The notes under the pieces: model-generated
Seen by the model: the letters and a program-made list of their open reading frames with translations, nothing else
Database searches by the model: none
Told to the model about the DNA's origin: nothing
In this document: one piece after another, positions 1 through 6,638 of the stretch
Numbering within the stretch: position 1 is the stretch's first letter
How the letters are laid out: every line of letters begins with the position of its first letter
Translations under genes and position numbers: made by a program
From: an uncultured Phaeodactylibacter sp.
GTDB taxonomy: Bacteria; Bacteroidota; Bacteroidia; Chitinophagales; Saprospiraceae
Assembly (NCBI GenBank): GCA_913062745.1
Contig: CAJXXJ010000152.1
Coordinates: 1 to 7,904, forward strand
DNA: 7,904 bases
Direction: 5' to 3'

Positions 1-1532
1 TGCAGATGCCCGCGGGCACCCGGGAGCACATCACCATGAAGTGGCTCGAGCACATACAGGAGTCTGCCTGGGAAGCCAGCGACTCGCTGAGCGAGCACTA
101 CTTCAACGGCGAGAAACAAGCCATTGAACGCATTGAGCTCAACCTCGGCCCCACTACCTATCAGGGCAACCTGAATGTCAACATCCTCGACGGAGAGGAG
201 CGCGACAGCATGACTGCCCGGGCCGTGACCAACTCCATCCGGAAAGCGGTGGGGGAAATCCCGACTGCAGAGGTCGTGACTTTCGGGGCAGCTTCCGCCT
301 TTGGCAAACCGGTTTCCATATCGCTGGTGGGCGAAGACTACGACGAGCTGAAAGCCGCCACCAAAGAAGTAAAAGCCGCAATGGACCAAATCCCGGAACT
401 GGCGGACGTGGTGGACAATAATCAGGAAGGCTTGCGTGAAATCAACATCGAGCTGACCGAGAAAGGCAAATACCTGGGGCTGCAATTGCAGGAAGTCATC
501 GGGCAGGTGCGAAACGGCTTCTTCGGTGCTGAAGTACAGCGGCTGCAGCGCGGGCAGGACGAAGTGCGCGTCTGGGTGCGCTACGACAAGGAGGACCGCG
601 ACAATATCAACGAACTGAAAAATATGCGCATTCGTTTCTCCGACGGGCGGGAGTTTCCCCTTTCGGAAATCGCTACTTTGGACATTGAGCGGGGGGTGAT
701 CAATATCAACCACATCAATGGCAAGCGGGAAATCAAGGTGGAAGCCGATGTAGCCCGCAACGATGTCTCCGTCAGTGATGTGACGGCCAGCCTCAAGGAG
801 GAAATTGTGCCGGAAATACTATCGAACTACAGCACCGTCTCCGCAATCTACGAGGGGCAGAACCGGGAGCAGCAAAAGTCGGCGCAGTCGATTCAAACCG
901 TATTCAGTATCGCGCTGGCGCTGATGTTCTTCATTATTGCGCTTACGTTCCGTTCGGTCGGGCAGGCGGCCCTGGTTTTTCTGCTCATCCCGTTTGGCAT
1001 CATCGGCGTAGGCTGGGGCCACTGGTTGATGGGGCTGCCGATCAGCCTGTTCTCCGCCCTCGGCATTATCGCTTTGATCGGTATTTTGGTGAATGACGCG
1101 CTGGTCTTCGTCACCACCTACAATACGATGCTGAAGGAAGGCAGGTCTCATATGGAGGCGGTCTACGAGACCGGGCTGGCCCGATTCCGGCCTATTGTGC
1201 TGACTACGGTAACGACATTTGCAGGCCTGGCGCCGCTGCTGTTTGAGAAGAGCCTGCAGGCACAGTTTCTCATACCGATGGCTATCGCCGTTTCCTTTGG
1301 CTTGCTGGCGATTACGGCGGTCATACTGGTGTTGCTCCCTGTGCTGCTCATCCTTATGAACCGCTTTAAGGTGTACACTTCCTATGCCTGGAATGGCGTG
1401 AAGCCGAGCTACGAAGCGGTGGAGGCTGCAGTGCGCCGGGAGACCGGATATGAGTTTTTGTGGTACGTACTGATCGCCGTGGGGGGTATTGCCGGCATTG
1501 CCGCGCTCATAGCCCGTGGCGGATTACTGTAA
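1..1532 (+). CDS. RND-family efflux transporter permease, C-terminal half (5' end outside window)
   Basis: The reading frame is open from the left edge (first full codon at 3) to TAA at 1530-1532, so about 509 residues of a protein usually near 1,000-1,100 aa are visible. Numbering from the Met at position 6, residues 1-290 are the second periplasmic (porter and docking) region. Five membrane segments follow that match TM8-TM12 of RND pumps, at about 298-315, 320-341, 347-370, 396-412 and 420-451. TM10 carries GILVNDALV (359-367) and the TM11 entry carries GLARFRPIVLTTVTTFAGLAPL (split here as GLARFRPI at 390-397 and VLTTVTTFAGL at 398-408), both typical of the HAE/AcrB-CzcA superfamily. Where AcrB has the proton-relay lysine in TM10, this protein has Asn363. 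After TM12 there is a 30-residue amphipathic stretch and one extra hydrophobic segment (484-505). Family role: proton-driven export from inner membrane or periplasm through a TolC channel. Substrate cannot be told. It is followed by GtrA and TolC genes in the same direction. Confidence 0.93.
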   Translation, partial: QMPAGTREHITMKWLEHIQESAWEASDSLSEHYFNGEKQAIERIELNLGPTTYQGNLNVNILDGEERDSMTARAVTNSIRKAVGEIPTAEVVTFGAASAFGKPVSISLVGEDYDELKAATKEVKAAMDQIPELADVVDNNQEGLREINIELTEKGKYLGLQLQEVIGQVRNGFFGAEVQRLQRGQDEVRVWVRYDKEDRDNINELKNMRIRFSDGREFPLSEIATLDIERGVININHINGKREIKVEADVARNDVSVSDVTASLKEEIVPEILSNYSTVSAIYEGQNREQQKSAQSIQTVFSIALALMFFIIALTFRSVGQAALVFLLIPFGIIGVGWGHWLMGLPISLFSALGIIALIGILVNDALVFVTTYNTMLKEGRSHMEAVYETGLARFRPIVLTTVTTFAGLAPLLFEKSLQAQFLIPMAIAVSFGLLAITAVILVLLPVLLILMNRFKVYTSYAWNGVKPSYEAVEAAVRRETGYEFLWYVLIAVGGIAGIAALIARGGLL

Positions 1533-1567
1533 AAAACTTCGCCTATATTCGCATTAAATGCGAGCGT

Positions 1568-1978
1568 ATGGCACTAGATAAGGAAAGACTGTGGAAGCTT
1601 TTTTTGCTTAAGGCAAAATTTGCAGCTTCCGGAGCAGTAGCCACAACGGTGGACTACGTGCTCTACCTGGTCCTGGTGAACGGTACCTTTAGCCCGGTGG
1701 CCGCTAATGTGATCGCCTACTCCTGCGGAATGGTGGTCAATTTTCTAATACAGAAGCGCTATGTCTTCAATTTGCAGGGCTCCACAGGCCGGGCGTTTTT
1801 GCTCTCCCTGCTGGTTTCCCTGGGCGGACTGACGCTCAGCACCGGGATAATCTACGGTTTGACTCGTTTCCCATTTTTCAACGAGTACCAGTTCATCACC
1901 AAGCTGATTGCTACTGGGATGGTATTCTTTTACAATTTTTATTTCAAACGATATGTCTTTGAACGGAAGTTTATATAA
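1568..1978 (+). CDS. GtrA-family small membrane protein
   Basis: This 136-aa protein has four predicted membrane helices at about 17-37, 43-62, 76-98 and 108-126, the standard GtrA-like (PF04138) layout and length. Diagnostic stretches are FAASGAVATTVDY (18-30), NFLIQKRYVF (58-67) and NFYFKRYVF (123-131); the two Asn-Phe...basic...Val-Phe motifs end helices 2 and 4 as usual in the family. GtrA proteins are linked to moving polyprenyl-phosphate-linked sugars across the inner membrane for cell-surface polysaccharide modification. The ATG at 1568 was chosen because the longer frame from 1460 adds 36 residues that do not resemble the family and would overlap the permease gene. No Shine-Dalgarno is visible, as is common in Bacteroidota. 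It lies 35 bases after the permease stop and 4 bases before the TolC start, so it is probably part of that operon. A TATATTCG at 1544-1551 resembles a Bacteroidota -7 box, but has no convincing -33 partner. Confidence 0.88.
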   Translation: MALDKERLWKLFLLKAKFAASGAVATTVDYVLYLVLVNGTFSPVAANVIAYSCGMVVNFLIQKRYVFNLQGSTGRAFLLSLLVSLGGLTLSTGIIYGLTRFPFFNEYQFITKLIATGMVFFYNFYFKRYVFERKFI

Positions 1979-1982
1979 CTGC

Positions 1983-3317
1983 ATGAAGCCAATACTCGCA
2001 TTACTCCTGCTACTGCCCCTGACAGCAAGCGCTCAGGAATCACTCAGCCTTTCGGATGCCATCGCTACCGGGCTGGACAATAACTACCAGATACAGATAG
2101 CGGAAACGCGGGTCGATATCGCCGAGAACAGCAACGACTGGGCCATCGCCGGCCGTTATCCGAGCATCGACCTCACCGTGACCTCCCAGAACAACTACCG
2201 GGACCTGAGCAACCCAGCCGGCCCGCTGACGGCTTCCACGACTCTAAATACCGGAGTGACGCCGGGCATAGAAGCCAGCCTGATCCTTTTTGACGGCTAC
2301 CGGGTACAAATCACTAAGGAGCAACTGGAAGAGCAGGCCAACTTATCCTCCGGCAACCTGAAAGTTACCGTGGAGTCTGCCGTGCAAACCATCATCAACA
2401 GCTACTACAATGCCCTGATTCAGCAGGAGCAGCTGCAGGTGTTTACGGAGGTGCTGGAGCTCTCCCGGGACCGTGTGGCCTATCAGGAGCTGCGCAAAGA
2501 ATACGGCCAGTCGAGCACCTTCGATATTCTGCAGACGCAAGATGCCTACCTCAACGACTCCACCAACTACGTACAGCAGCAAAATACCTTCGAGCAGGCC
2601 ATCCGCAACCTGAATCTTGCGATGGGCGTGGATGACCTCAGCCAGAGCTATATCCTTACCGATACGCTCACCTACTCAGCGGAGGATTACGCCCTGCAGG
2701 ATTTGCAGGAACAGATGCTGGCGAACAATCAGCAGCTGCAGAATGAATTCATCAACCGGGAACTGGCCTCCATCAATACGCGGCTGCAGCAAACAGCGTA
2801 CCGCCCTACGGTGCAACTGCAGACCGGCGCTACCTACAATGCGGGCATCAGCTTCGGCGAACAAACGCTAAGCTTCGGCGAAAACTCGACCACCAACCAA
2901 ATCCCGGAAGTCGCTGCTAAAACCTTCCAGGGGTTCGTCAACCTTTCGGCCAGCTATCCCATCTTTGACGGCGGTGCCCGGGACATACAAACGCAGAATG
3001 CGCAAAAAGAAGAGCTGATCGCCCAAATCAATATTTCCGACCTCAAACGGCAGCTGAATACCCAGCTTGCGAACACCCTCGCTACCTACAATACCCAAAA
3101 GCGCCTCGTGGAAGTAACCTCACAGCTGGTGCAAAACGCTCGCCGCAACCTGGAAATCGCCGAAGAGCGCTTTCGCGGCGGGCTGATCAACAGCTTTGAC
3201 TACCGCAGCATTCAGGTGAGCTATATCAATGCTACGCAGCAGCGGCTTACCGCTATCTTCAACCTCAAGCAAACAGAAACGGAGCTCATCCGGCTCATCG
3301 GAGGGCTCGTCCGCTAA
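1983..3317 (+). CDS. TolC-family outer membrane efflux channel
   Basis: This 444-aa protein opens with a clean signal peptide (MKPILALLLLLPLTASA, 1-17, cut before Gln18). It has two outer-membrane-efflux-protein repeats, about residues 22-212 and 236-440, rich in Gln, Asn, Leu and Glu as expected for the long coiled-coil tunnel helices. The internal duplication shows in the paired beta-strand motifs ASLILFDGYR (98-107) and SASYPIFDGGAR (322-333). The C-terminal helix runs from GLINSFDYRSIQVSY onwards. It has no cysteine. Family role: trimeric outer-membrane duct that receives substrate from an RND pump and adaptor. The start at 1983 gives the signal peptide; the frame is open from 1908, but that would add 25 unrelated residues overlapping the GtrA gene. 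A weak GGAAG lies at 1965-1969. It is the last gene of the operon and faces the minus-strand gene ending at 3402. Confidence 0.95.
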   Translation: MKPILALLLLLPLTASAQESLSLSDAIATGLDNNYQIQIAETRVDIAENSNDWAIAGRYPSIDLTVTSQNNYRDLSNPAGPLTASTTLNTGVTPGIEASLILFDGYRVQITKEQLEEQANLSSGNLKVTVESAVQTIINSYYNALIQQEQLQVFTEVLELSRDRVAYQELRKEYGQSSTFDILQTQDAYLNDSTNYVQQQNTFEQAIRNLNLAMGVDDLSQSYILTDTLTYSAEDYALQDLQEQMLANNQQLQNEFINRELASINTRLQQTAYRPTVQLQTGATYNAGISFGEQTLSFGENSTTNQIPEVAAKTFQGFVNLSASYPIFDGGARDIQTQNAQKEELIAQINISDLKRQLNTQLANTLATYNTQKRLVEVTSQLVQNARRNLEIAEERFRGGLINSFDYRSIQVSYINATQQRLTAIFNLKQTETELIRLIGGLVR

Positions 3318-3360
3318 AGAAAAGTGGGAAAACAGTACCGCTTGCGGACTGCTTTCCCAC
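3316..3360 (-). terminator. Intrinsic terminator of the minus-strand T9SS protein gene, possibly bidirectional
   Basis: Positions 3324-3360 form a hairpin: GTGGGAAA, then CAGT and CCG, a CTTG loop, then CGG, ACTG and TTTCCCAC. Read on the minus strand, the only internal mismatch becomes a G-U pair, there is one bulged U, and the stem is followed by TTTTCTTT (3323-3316). It begins 41 bases beyond the stop of the gene ending at 3402. Read on the plus strand the same position is an A-C mismatch and no T run follows, so it is a weaker stop for the TolC operon, although it starts only 6 bases after that stop codon. Confidence 0.8.
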
Positions 3361-3401
3361 CTGAATAATGTGACTGTAAGTTGCTATTATTCCGTCACCC
3401 T

Positions 3402-6101
3402 CTAAGGAATACGGACAATTTTACCGTTGTGCTGCAGGTTTTTCGCAGCTATGCGGTACAGATAGGTTCCAGCCTCGCCCAATTGATGGCCCGGGAGCTG
3501 CCAATCATTGAAACCGCCTGCAGCCTGCTCTTCGTGCTCGTATACCAGCTGGCCGTTAGCGTTCCAAATTCTAAGGCTTACCTGTTGCGTAGCAGGCAGG
3601 TCAAAGCGGATACGCAGTTCGTCCCGGAATGGGTTCGGGAACAGGCGTACCTGACCGGCTTCCGCCACCTGTTCGCGGAACTGCATAACGCCTGGCACCC
3701 ACTGCGCTCCCTGATTGGTTGCCAGCAGGCTGCCTGGCCTCAGGCTTAGCACTTCCTGCAGCTGCACGCGCTCTTTTGCACGGAAGTGCAGGTAAAATAA
3801 CGGAGTAGCGGCGTCAACCGGAACACCACTCACCCAGCTAAGGGTAGCTTCGTGCGCAGCCGTGGATTGGTAAGTGATCAACTGAGCCGCAGCTTCTTCT
3901 ATTTCTTCTAAAATCAAGCCCGGATATTCCATTTGCAGTAATGCGCCCTGCAGCCCGCTGTTTTCGTCAGCGTACACTGGTACAGATACCGTAGCTTCGG
4001 CGGGCACCGTACGGCCTTCTGCCCAAAGCCAGGCCACAGCGCGGTCTTCCAGTGCTCCTGCAGCAGTAGCGTTTGCCGGGCCGTCGAAGGCACTAGCGTT
4101 GAGGTCGCCCCGTTTCACTCCGATGAAATCCAGGCTGTCCTGATCCAGCAGCAGGTCGTGTACCGTGATGTGCTGTGGGTAGTTTACCGCCAGCGGATTG
4201 GCAATGGGGAACTCAAAGTCAGCAGGGATAAACTGCCAGTTAAGGCTGTCCGGTATATCGTACTCCATGCCCAGAATGAGGAAGTGGAGCATTAGCAAGT
4301 CCTGCTCATTGAGATAGCCGGAGCCATCCACATCAGCGGCAATAATCTGATAGGGCGAGTCCAGGGTATCCTGCCCGGACAGATGCTTCGCCAGCATCAT
4401 CAGGTCAGACATATCCACGCCTTCCATATCATCGCCCTGCCGCTGCGGGCGGAGGGTGTAGGTTTCGTACATCTGCATACTGTTGAACTTATAGTGCCCG
4501 GCCGTGTCGGTCATGTACATGTAGTTGGTACTGTCTATCCACACCTGCGTCTCCGCGATACCGTGGCCCTGCTCATCGTGCGTAAAGCCCGAGAGATAGG
4601 CATAAGCGCCATCCGGATCCGCTTCTCCGCAGACGCCCTGATTGTCCTGCACGATTGCGTAGGTCAGGCAATAACTCCAGTTACCGGCCTGATCGCCTAC
4701 CCACAGGGCAATGGTGTTGAGGCCGAGGTCGTCACAGTCGAAAAAGAGGACATCCTCTGCCGGCGGGTCGGTTTGCCCTGGCGCAGGCGCTGGCCCGATA
4801 CGGAACTCCAAATCCTCGTAGGGCGTGCAGAAGTCGTAGCTGCTCACTTCCAGGTCGGAGGCCCAGATTTCGGCCATCCCGCTGACCATCAGGGAAAGGG
4901 AAACGCCATTCAGGCAGGCTGCAGTAGGCGGTGCAGCGTCCACTACAGAGACGTTGATCTCACACTTGCTCGTATTGTTGCAGCCATCCTTAAGGACATA
5001 TTTGGCGGTGTACTCGCCAATTGCTATATCATTATATACCGGGCCTTCTCCCAGCTCAGTGATGATGTCCACCTCCACATTAGGCAGGCAATCTTCAATA
5101 TCCGTAGGTTGCGGCAGGGTAAATGTAGCATCGCAGCCGCCGTAGTCTGTAGATACCACCACATCATCGGGACAGGTAAAGGAGGGCGGGATAGTGTCCT
5201 GTATTTTGAGAATCTGCGTATCTGACCAATAGCCCTGATCGCCCCCGTAATCGTAGGAACACCAGTCGATGACATTCCACTTCCGGATGACCTTGATGCA
5301 GGATGGTGATGCTGCGGTGAAGACCCAGTCCTCATAGCTTGTCGCAATCAGCTCGCAGTCCGCTCCGATGACTTTAGGACGGTCAAAGGGAGCCGGCAGG
5401 CTGTCCGGGTGCAAGTCGTTGACGGAGGTACAGTCGTAGGTGGTATAATCCGGCGGGAAGTCAATATAAACCGGCGTATTATCCACCACATAGATTTGCT
5501 GCACGCAGGAAGAGGAGTTGCCGGAGTGGTCTGTGGCCACCCAGGTACGCGTACGCAGCCCGGTGCCGCAGGAGCCGGTATTGTCTGTTTCTGTGAAATC
5601 AAGGGAAGCCAGGCTGCAGTTGTCCGTAGCAGTCGGCATGCCGACTACCCCCCAGTCTTCCGTTTCGTCGCAGTTGACGGTAGTGGGATAGGGACAGCTG
5701 ATGTAAGGAGCAATTTTATCCTCTATCAGCGCAGAAGACCAGCAAACGCTGGTATTGCCGGAGCAATCGTAAGCTTTGAGCTCCACTTCGATGATTTGTC
5801 CCACATCATCGCAATCGAAGATAACGAAAGGGCCGAACGGGGCGTACGGCTCGTCCTTACGCCGCACTTTTACGCCTGCAAAACAGCTGTTGTCATTGCT
5901 TCCTTCATCGAAGGTACCGGCGTATACAATGGCCTGTCCGCTCCCGTTGAGAGAAACGTGGACCAGGTCATCGCAGACAGCAGTAGGCGGGATATAATCG
6001 TATCCCGGGTTATTGGCCCAGGAAAAGGCAGGATAAAGCAACAGCAGCCAAAGGGCGGCATATTGCCGGAAAAAAGTAACGGGTAAGGCATTCCAATTCA
6101 T
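3402..6101 (-). CDS. Secreted HYR-repeat, dockerin-like, cohesin-like protein with T9SS type A sorting domain
   Basis: Starting at 6101 the product is 899 aa. Residues 1-29 form a signal peptide (hydrophobic AALWLLLLYPAFSWA, cut before Asn30). Residues 38-487 hold five HYR/Ig-like repeats of about 80-100 aa, joined by linkers such as DKIAPYISCP (128-137), DNTPVYIDFP and DTIPPSFTCP. Repeats 1 and 5 both carry FDCDD(V/L)G. All 24 cysteines lie in 43-491. Residues 500-552 resemble a CnaB/carboxypeptidase-regulatory fold. Residues 553-623 are dockerin-like; the second calcium loop is canonical (Asp590, Asp592, Ser594, Asn598, Asp601), the first is degenerate. Residues 688-798 resemble a cohesin beta sandwich. 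Residues 815-899 are a T9SS type A sorting domain (LFPNPF at 820-825, ending GKIVRIP), so the protein is exported by Sec, then passed through the T9SS to the surface or medium. No catalytic domain is seen; an adhesive or scaffold role is inferred. A start at 6149 is possible but puts 16 more residues before the signal peptide. Confidence 0.9.
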   Translation of the reverse strand: MNWNALPVTFFRQYAALWLLLLYPAFSWANNPGYDYIPPTAVCDDLVHVSLNGSGQAIVYAGTFDEGSNDNSCFAGVKVRRKDEPYAPFGPFVIFDCDDVGQIIEVELKAYDCSGNTSVCWSSALIEDKIAPYISCPYPTTVNCDETEDWGVVGMPTATDNCSLASLDFTETDNTGSCGTGLRTRTWVATDHSGNSSSCVQQIYVVDNTPVYIDFPPDYTTYDCTSVNDLHPDSLPAPFDRPKVIGADCELIATSYEDWVFTAASPSCIKVIRKWNVIDWCSYDYGGDQGYWSDTQILKIQDTIPPSFTCPDDVVVSTDYGGCDATFTLPQPTDIEDCLPNVEVDIITELGEGPVYNDIAIGEYTAKYVLKDGCNNTSKCEINVSVVDAAPPTAACLNGVSLSLMVSGMAEIWASDLEVSSYDFCTPYEDLEFRIGPAPAPGQTDPPAEDVLFFDCDDLGLNTIALWVGDQAGNWSYCLTYAIVQDNQGVCGEADPDGAYAYLSGFTHDEQGHGIAETQVWIDSTNYMYMTDTAGHYKFNSMQMYETYTLRPQRQGDDMEGVDMSDLMMLAKHLSGQDTLDSPYQIIAADVDGSGYLNEQDLLMLHFLILGMEYDIPDSLNWQFIPADFEFPIANPLAVNYPQHITVHDLLLDQDSLDFIGVKRGDLNASAFDGPANATAAGALEDRAVAWLWAEGRTVPAEATVSVPVYADENSGLQGALLQMEYPGLILEEIEEAAAQLITYQSTAAHEATLSWVSGVPVDAATPLFYLHFRAKERVQLQEVLSLRPGSLLATNQGAQWVPGVMQFREQVAEAGQVRLFPNPFRDELRIRFDLPATQQVSLRIWNANGQLVYEHEEQAAGGFNDWQLPGHQLGEAGTYLYRIAAKNLQHNGKIVRIP

Positions 6102-6158
6102 AATCAGTCGATTTAGTCTTTTCGCATCAGTATAAATAGCGTTATTCAAATAAGCCTA

Positions 6159-6192
6159 TAGCCTGACGCAACGCAGCGGTTGCTCCAGGCTA
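6159..6192. repeat. Two-part hairpin 58 bases upstream of the 899-aa protein start
   Basis: TAGCCTG (6159-6165) pairs with CAGGCTA (6186-6192), and inside it GCAAC (6168-6172) pairs with GTTGC (6179-6183), separated by a symmetrical two-base internal loop and closing a six-base loop. Both stems are perfect. On the minus strand it would sit in the 5' untranslated RNA of the gene starting at 6101. No U run follows on that strand, so it does not look like a terminator. Confidence 0.5.
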
Positions 6193-6381
6193 AAGGGTGT
6201 TTGTTGAACCTCCTAAGATACAAAGGGGTAGATGCGGCAAATGCCCTGAAGGCACCCGGCATTAGCAGGCACAGGCTGCTGTGGCCCTGCGGTTTCATTA
6301 AAAGACTATCCGATTCGCTGCAGTACAGCGGTTTTCTCAGGCATAGACCGCCCCTGTAAGGGTTTCACAAAGGGACGTAAC

Positions 6382-6498
6382 ATGCCAAAACTCATTAAAG
6401 AGGGTGAATTGCGGGTAAGGGGGGAACGCTTTCTCAGATACGCAAAATGGAAGATAGCGGCGGACCGCTATCTTCCTGTGTTACGTGTGTTTAGCTAG
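6382..6498 (+). CDS. Possible 38-aa basic small protein
   Basis: ATG at 6382 to TAG at 6496-6498 encodes 38 residues, strongly basic (about twelve Lys/Arg), beginning MPKLIKEGELRVRGERF and ending PVLRVFS. An AAAGGGA (6369-6375) lies seven bases before the ATG and could act as a ribosome binding site. The same frame is free of stops back to 6250, about 82 codons in all, but has no earlier ATG. No family is recognised. A perfect hairpin (6449-6476) lies inside it, and a short open frame in an intergenic region of this size can arise by chance, so this is only a candidate. Confidence 0.12.
   Translation: MPKLIKEGELRVRGERFLRYAKWKIAADRYLPVLRVFS
6449..6476. repeat. Perfect 12-bp inverted repeat with 4-base loop
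   Basis: GGAAGATAGCGG (6449-6460) and CCGCTATCTTCC (6465-6476) are exact reverse complements around the loop CGGA. On the minus strand the stem is followed by ATTTTGCG, a weak T run, so it might back up the terminator at 6634-6675 or form a structured part of the leader RNA. On the plus strand no T run follows. It is the most stable hairpin in the intergenic region and no coding sequence explains it. Confidence 0.6.
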
Positions 6499-6607
6499 TA
6501 ATAGCCTAGCCTTTCAAAGCTCGTGGAGGACTTAATGGATGGAGGGGGGTATCCAACGCATTTTGCGTTCCTCCGGTGTTAAAATTGGGGGGATGTAAAT
6601 TTCTTTC

Positions 6608-6638
6608 GCAATATAGGTAAATACTCATTGCCCTGCAA
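6608..6638 (-). promoter_or_regulatory. Candidate Bacteroidota-type promoter for the 899-aa protein gene
   Basis: On the minus strand a TTG (6638-6636) is followed after 20 bases by TATATTGC (6615-6608). This resembles the Bacteroidota consensus TTG / TAnnTTTG with spacing of 17-23, but the last two bases of the -7 box differ. The TTG overlaps the tail of the preceding terminator. Transcription would start near 6600, giving a leader of about 500 bases before the start codon at 6101. No closer match to the consensus was seen between 6102 and 6300. Confidence 0.22.

Larger units (their letters stand above)
6102..6635. other. Intergenic region rich in hairpins, probable leader of the 899-aa protein gene
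   Basis: About 530 bases with no recognisable gene. It holds inverted repeats at 6159-6192, 6240-6263 (AATGCC/GGCATT), 6265-6290 (GCAGGCACAG against CTGTGGCCCTGC with a 2-base bulge), 6328-6351 (GCGGT/ACCGC), 6449-6476 and 6541-6574 (GGAGG and AACGCA against TGCGTT and CCTCC). If the promoter near 6608-6638 is real, all of these lie in the minus-strand transcript ahead of the start at 6101. I could not match the region to a known riboswitch or housekeeping RNA by its consensus motifs. The short open frame at 6382-6498 is listed separately. Confidence 0.5.

Noticed and set aside
1460..1567. Longer start for the GtrA gene overlapping the permease
   Set aside because: The extra 36 residues are Arg/His/Cys rich, unlike GtrA N-termini, and overlap the permease coding sequence by 73 bases; the ATG at 1568 gives the normal family length.
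1908..1982. Longer start for the TolC gene
   Set aside because: It would put 25 residues before a perfect signal peptide and overlap the end of the GtrA gene.
4383..5225. Long open frame of 280 codons on the plus strand
   Set aside because: It lies wholly antisense to the HYR and dockerin coding region; its translation is low in complexity and has no recognisable domain, while the minus strand encodes clear families.
5409..6086. Open frame of 225 codons on the plus strand
   Set aside because: It is antisense to the signal peptide and first HYR repeats, and is best explained as a shadow of that gene's codon use.
6102..6149. Start at 6149 for the 899-aa protein
   Set aside because: It adds 16 residues with several charges ahead of the signal peptide. 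The ATG at 6101 gives a more usual signal sequence, although the longer start is not excluded.
6301..6360. TPP-riboswitch-like AGGGG and CTGAGA on the minus strand
   Set aside because: The two short motifs occur, but the second helix arm (ACCTGA...GATAATACC) and the conserved closing stem are missing, and the downstream gene has no link to thiamine.
6306..6395. 29-aa open frame on the minus strand
   Set aside because: It is very short, without a ribosome site or known family, and expected by chance in 600 non-coding bases.
6419..6592. Three runs of six G within 174 bases, considered as a G-quadruplex
   Set aside because: The runs are too far apart to fold together, and G6 runs also occur in the permease coding sequence, so they are not special to this region.
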